From assembly GCF_003852525.1 (NCBI RefSeq), contig NZ_QAJL01000003.1, forward strand, positions 840,391 through 878,758: a stretch of DNA of 38,368 nucleotides. The letters are read 5' to 3'. Shown in pieces: positions 35,788 to 38,368 of this stretch (position 1 is its first letter; each line of letters starts with the position of its first letter). This stretch comes from Pedobacter sp. KBW06. GTDB lineage: Bacteria > Bacteroidota > Bacteroidia > Sphingobacteriales > Sphingobacteriaceae. Position numbers and translations under genes: made by a program. Under the pieces are notes generated by a model that was not told where the DNA came from, made no database searches, and saw nothing but the letters and a program-made list of their open reading frames with translations.

Positions 35788-35815
35788 CTTATAAAATGTT
35801 GAGGGGGATGGTCAA
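35788..35815 (-). promoter_or_regulatory. Possible susC promoter
   Basis: On the minus strand TTGACC and TATAAG are 16 bases apart, 28-55 bases upstream of the susC ATG. This resembles a classical sigma-70 promoter more than the Bacteroidota TTTG/TAnnTTTG pattern, so the call is weak. The rest of 35761-36048 holds only the leader motif and the GH20 terminator. Confidence 0.3.
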
Positions 35816-35990
35816 CTAAAGTTATCACCATTGAATACTCCGAACTCTACATTGATTGTCTAATGATGACACTATATTGTCCTGAATATTGACATTTACA
35901 GCTCCTGCAAGCAATCTTGCATAAGAAGCCTGTTCCGGGAGCGGAAATATGACTGATGAACCATGCTGACGGAACATTCATTTAAAACAA

Positions 35991-36021
35991 AAAGACCTAA
36001 GCCTTTCCGGCTTAGGTCTTT
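35991..36021 (-). terminator. Intrinsic terminator of the GH20 gene
   Basis: Arms AAAGACCTAAGCC and GGCTTAGGTCTTT form a perfect 13-bp stem with a 5-base loop (36004-36008). On the minus strand it is followed by TTTTTGTTTT. It lies 28 bases after the GH20 stop and separates that gene from susC. Confidence 0.92.
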
Positions 36022-36048
36022 CTCAAAACCAACAAGGAGCAACTCCTT

Positions 36049-37884
36049 TTATTTTTTAGCTTTTTTTACTTTCGGAAAAAACTCTGTTGATCCTTTTCTC
36101 TGACCATTAAAAAACAAGGCATAACGGATCACCTGATCTTTTTGCAAAGTCACCGGTTCCTTATAGACAGAAGAACTTGCCGTAACCTCTCCACCATCCA
36201 GGGTAAACCTGATGGTTCCGCTTTTTGTAGGATCCGACAAAGCAACGGTAGATGTAATTCCGGAAGTCCGCACCAGGGCTAACTTTGGTACCGGAACACG
36301 GAACTGAATTCCTTGTTTATCGTAACGTTGATATTGATCCACCAGCCTGTTGTTAAAGCTCTCAAAATTCCTGGATGCTTTTGGTGACCAGTCTATTTCT
36401 GATAAGGCAGCAATCCTTGGGAAGACCATATATTGGAAATAATCTTCCGTTCCGATAAACTCCGTCCATAAATTCGCCTGAGCACCAAGGATATGCTTAG
36501 CTTCTTTTTCATTCAATGCAGGATGTACCGGTTCAAACGCGTAAACACTATCCAAAGGCACCCAATAACCGATGGCCATAGGCTCAATTTTTGAATCTGC
36601 CTGATAACCGTCAAAGTAAAGGTGAGAATATGGAGACATGATGGCATCATGACCACTCTTTGCTGCTTTTAATCCGCTTTCCACACCCAACCAGGAATGA
36701 ACGGTTGCATTTTCGGCCAATCCCCCCTGCATGATCTCTTCCCAACCGATAATTTTCTTTCCTTTTTTATTGATGAATTTCTCCATCCTGCTGATGAACC
36801 AGCTTTGCAAAGCAGCCTCATCCTTTAGCCCTTCTGTTTTCATTCTGGCCTGACACTTAGGACAGGTCTTCCAGGCATCATGCGGTGCTTCATCTCCACC
36901 AATGTGGATGTACTGAGAGGGGAATAAAGGCATAATTTCAGACAGCACATCTTCCAGAAAAGTAAAGACCTGCTCATTGCCGGCACAGTACAAGTCTTTA
37001 GAGACACCCCAAACTTTTCTGACTTCAAAAGGTTTCCCGTTTTCAAAACTTACTGCACCACAGGCGAGATAAGGATAAGCAGTAATTGCGGCTACGGAAT
37101 GCCCGGGCATTTCTATTTCGGGAATCACTTCCACATACCTTGAACTTGCGTAAGCAACAATTTCCTTTACCTGTTCCTGCGTATAATAACCGCCATATCT
37201 GATGGTATCTACGTCCTTTTTGCGGTCAGGACCAATCTGCGTTCCGTTTCTATACGCTGCAACTTCCTGCAGGCGTGGATATTTTTTAATCTCTATCCTC
37301 CAGCCCTGATCTTCGGTCAGGTGCCAGTGAAATTTGTTGAGCTTATGCTTGGCCAGCTGATCAATGAACTTTTTGATGAAAGGCACCGAGAACATATGGC
37401 GACAATTATCGAACATCATTCCCCTCCAGCTGAACCGGGGTTCATCCTCGATCGCCACAGCAGGAATGCTTTTTGATCCTTTCAATGGAATCAATTGCTG
37501 AAGCGTCTGGATACCATAAAACAAGCCATTTTCAGTGCTCGCTTTGACGCTGATTTTTGTGGGGCTTACCTCCAGGCTATAGCCCTCTTTGGCGGTCACT
37601 GCCGGGTCGATCTGCAGGTTGATCGTTCTTGCCCCTTTTTGCATCCACTTGCCACTGCGCAAGTCTGCTTTCAGGCCACTTGTTTCCTGGATAGCAGCTT
37701 GAAGGTAGCTCGCCAGCTCTTTTAATTCTGGCTTCGGGTAATTGATGTATACATTTTTATCCAATAAAAAGCTCCCTTTTCTTTCTTCCATTTTTAGGGG
37801 TAAAGGAATCAGGGAGATCCTGGATTGTGCGGATAATTTGATGCTGCAAATCAGAAGAGATGCAAAAATTAAAATTTTGTTCAT
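36049..37884 (-). CDS. Secreted GH20 beta-N-acetylhexosaminidase
   Basis: A 611-residue enzyme with a signal peptide (MNKILIFASLLICSIKLSAQ). The N-terminal GH20b-like domain covers about 22-145 and the GH20 barrel about 148-500. The barrel includes FHWHLTEDQGWRIEIKKYP (about 185-203), PEIEMPGHS and the catalytic motif HIGGDE (Asp331-Glu332). The C-terminus resembles a CHB_HEX_C domain (IRFTLDGGEVTASSSVY). It removes terminal GlcNAc or GalNAc from glycans by substrate-assisted catalysis. It lies upstream of the SusC/SusD pair but ends in its own terminator. A 17-bp palindrome about 80 bases before the start suggests control by a DNA-binding regulator. Periplasmic or surface location is not resolved; no lipobox is seen. 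Confidence 0.96.
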   Translation of the reverse strand: MNKILIFASLLICSIKLSAQSRISLIPLPLKMEERKGSFLLDKNVYINYPKPELKELASYLQAAIQETSGLKADLRSGKWMQKGARTINLQIDPAVTAKEGYSLEVSPTKISVKASTENGLFYGIQTLQQLIPLKGSKSIPAVAIEDEPRFSWRGMMFDNCRHMFSVPFIKKFIDQLAKHKLNKFHWHLTEDQGWRIEIKKYPRLQEVAAYRNGTQIGPDRKKDVDTIRYGGYYTQEQVKEIVAYASSRYVEVIPEIEMPGHSVAAITAYPYLACGAVSFENGKPFEVRKVWGVSKDLYCAGNEQVFTFLEDVLSEIMPLFPSQYIHIGGDEAPHDAWKTCPKCQARMKTEGLKDEAALQSWFISRMEKFINKKGKKIIGWEEIMQGGLAENATVHSWLGVESGLKAAKSGHDAIMSPYSHLYFDGYQADSKIEPMAIGYWVPLDSVYAFEPVHPALNEKEAKHILGAQANLWTEFIGTEDYFQYMVFPRIAALSEIDWSPKASRNFESFNNRLVDQYQRYDKQGIQFRVPVPKLALVRTSGITSTVALSDPTKSGTIRFTLDGGEVTASSSVYKEPVTLQKDQVIRYALFFNGQRKGSTEFFPKVKKAKK

Positions 37885-37886
37885 GC

Positions 37887-37901
37887 GGTTTGTTTAGGTT
37901 A
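37887..37901 (-). promoter_or_regulatory. Leader motif before the GH20 start, shared with susC
   Basis: On the minus strand this reads TAACCTAAACAAACC, two bases before the ATG. Almost the same motif, with one extra base, lies eight bases before the susC ATG. There is no Shine-Dalgarno sequence, so it may be a translation-enhancing leader or a shared regulatory site. Confidence 0.4.
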
Positions 37902-37962
37902 AATTTAGTGTGTTATCACTGGCCCCCTAAGATAACCATTTGGCATAAGATTCCAAATCAAG

Positions 37963-37979
37963 GTTTAGTATTACTAAAC
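37963..37979. promoter_or_regulatory. Perfect 17-bp palindrome, operator candidate for the hexosaminidase
   Basis: GTTTAGTA-T-TACTAAAC is an exact inverted repeat with 8-bp arms and one central base, 79 bases upstream of the GH20 start. Odd-centred dyads of this size are typical operators for dimeric repressors or activators. The regulator is not in the window. Confidence 0.5.
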
Positions 37980-38065
37980 AGCTTTCCAGCCCCATGTCTC
38001 TCTTCGTTCAGTACCGTTACTCCTGATCGGAAATACATAGAAAAAGGATAAATAAGTATCATAAA

Positions 38066-38098
38066 AAAACCGCAGGGCCTTGAGGATCCTGCGGTTTT
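38066..38098 (-). terminator. Bidirectional hairpin terminator after tssD
   Basis: Arms AAAACCGCAGG (38066-38076) and CCTGCGGTTTT (38088-38098) pair perfectly over 11 bp with an 11-base loop. On the minus strand the arm runs into seven T residues, 19 bases after the tssD stop. Confidence 0.85.
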
Positions 38099-38116
38099 AT
38101 GCGAATGGTCTTTTGC

Positions 38117-38368
38117 TTAAGCTTTTGGCCAGTCGTTAATATGTTCTGCGTTACCGATCTTCAATTTACGTGCGGATATTACAAAACTCAATGTCATTGG
38201 TGTATTGTCGTTAACTGCAATACCTTCATTGTACTGAATGATATAACTGTCTTCGAAAGACAATTCTTTCATCTTTGCATCTTCTTCGCCTTTTTTGAAG
38301 ACAATATTGCCTGAAAGTGGCTTGTACTGGTTGTTTACCATAGATTCAATCACTGAAGTATCTTCTGT
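38117..38368 (-). CDS. tssD: Type VI secretion tube protein TssD/Hcp, Bacteroidota type (partial, N-terminus outside window)
   Basis: The last 83 residues of a protein open at the right window edge, beginning TEDTSVIESMVNNQYKPLSG. KKGEEDAKMKELSFEDSYII, TLSFVISARKLKIGNAEH and the C-terminal NDWPKA match the Bacteroidota TssD family (Hcp-like, subtype iii type VI secretion). These proteins form the hexameric inner tube and can also carry effectors. No other type VI gene is visible in the window, so whether it is an orphan or part of a cluster to the right cannot be said. A hairpin terminator follows immediately. Assignment is from remembered family motifs. Confidence 0.85.
   Translation of the reverse strand, partial: TEDTSVIESMVNNQYKPLSGNIVFKKGEEDAKMKELSFEDSYIIQYNEGIAVNDNTPMTLSFVISARKLKIGNAEHINDWPKA

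Noticed and set aside
35901..35942. Nested inverted repeat (GCTCC...GGGAGC enclosing GCAAG-CAAT-CTTGC) upstream of susC
   Set aside because: Short arms, no T tail, and a location upstream of the likely promoter; could easily be chance.
30977..37884. Including susCD and GH20 in the same operon as the surface array
   Set aside because: Hairpin terminators at 35991-36021 and 30911-30944 and a gap of about 0.9 kb separate them.
37912..37936. GTTATC-N13-GATAAC dyad before the GH20 gene
   Set aside because: Only six-base AT-rich arms; much weaker than the 17-bp palindrome nearby.

Overview
The window looks like chromosome from a Bacteroidota species of the Sphingobacteriaceae, most like Pedobacter. 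The reasons are a PorP/SprF protein beside a gliding-motility-type (CHU_C) C-terminal domain, a SusC/SusD pair with a GH20 hexosaminidase, a Bacteroidota-type TssD (Hcp), and nearly absent Shine-Dalgarno sequences. The genus is inference. Every gene I can support lies on the minus strand, so transcription runs right to left.

Right edge (38368 to about 30910): the C-terminal part of a TssD tube protein with a hairpin terminator; a secreted GH20 beta-N-acetylhexosaminidase with its own terminator and a perfect 17-bp operator-like palindrome upstream; then a SusC/SusD glycan uptake pair ending in a hairpin terminator. This is a small amino-sugar utilisation locus. The hexosaminidase and susC are separate units but share a near-identical motif just before their start codons.

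Intergenic 30082-30976 (about 0.9 kb): no convincing gene. It holds the SusD terminator, a second strong plus-strand hairpin with eight T residues and no gene upstream of it, two CTAATTAG palindromes 41 bp apart, small dyads, and a possible Bacteroidota -7 box.

Main feature (30081 down to 1): seven consecutive same-strand genes with gaps of 4 to about 56 bases and no hairpin terminator between them, a probable operon of more than 30 kb. In order they encode: a 1777-aa secreted protein with a 22-triplet collagen-like stretch, phage-tail-fibre-like repeats and a globular C-terminus; a 1271-aa secreted protein with nine tail-fibre-type repeats and an S74 intramolecular chaperone; a 2818-aa secreted repeat protein (22 fibronectin-III-like repeats, two FISUMP domains); a periplasmic thioredoxin-fold protein; a 253-aa CHU_C (type IX sorting) protein; a PorP/SprF protein; and a second giant paralogue, at least 3066 aa, that runs off the left edge (25 repeats, two FISUMP domains, the second cut by the window). 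The last gene has no stop inside the window and starts at a TTG codon.

My reading is that this operon encodes a multi-part surface appendage or adhesin system. Trimeric, phage-fibre-like stalk proteins and two giant flexible adhesins would be made together with a type IX sorting/PorP-SprF pair and a thiol oxidoreductase. I do not know a described system with this exact gene set. The functional link is inference from co-orientation, spacing and shared modules.
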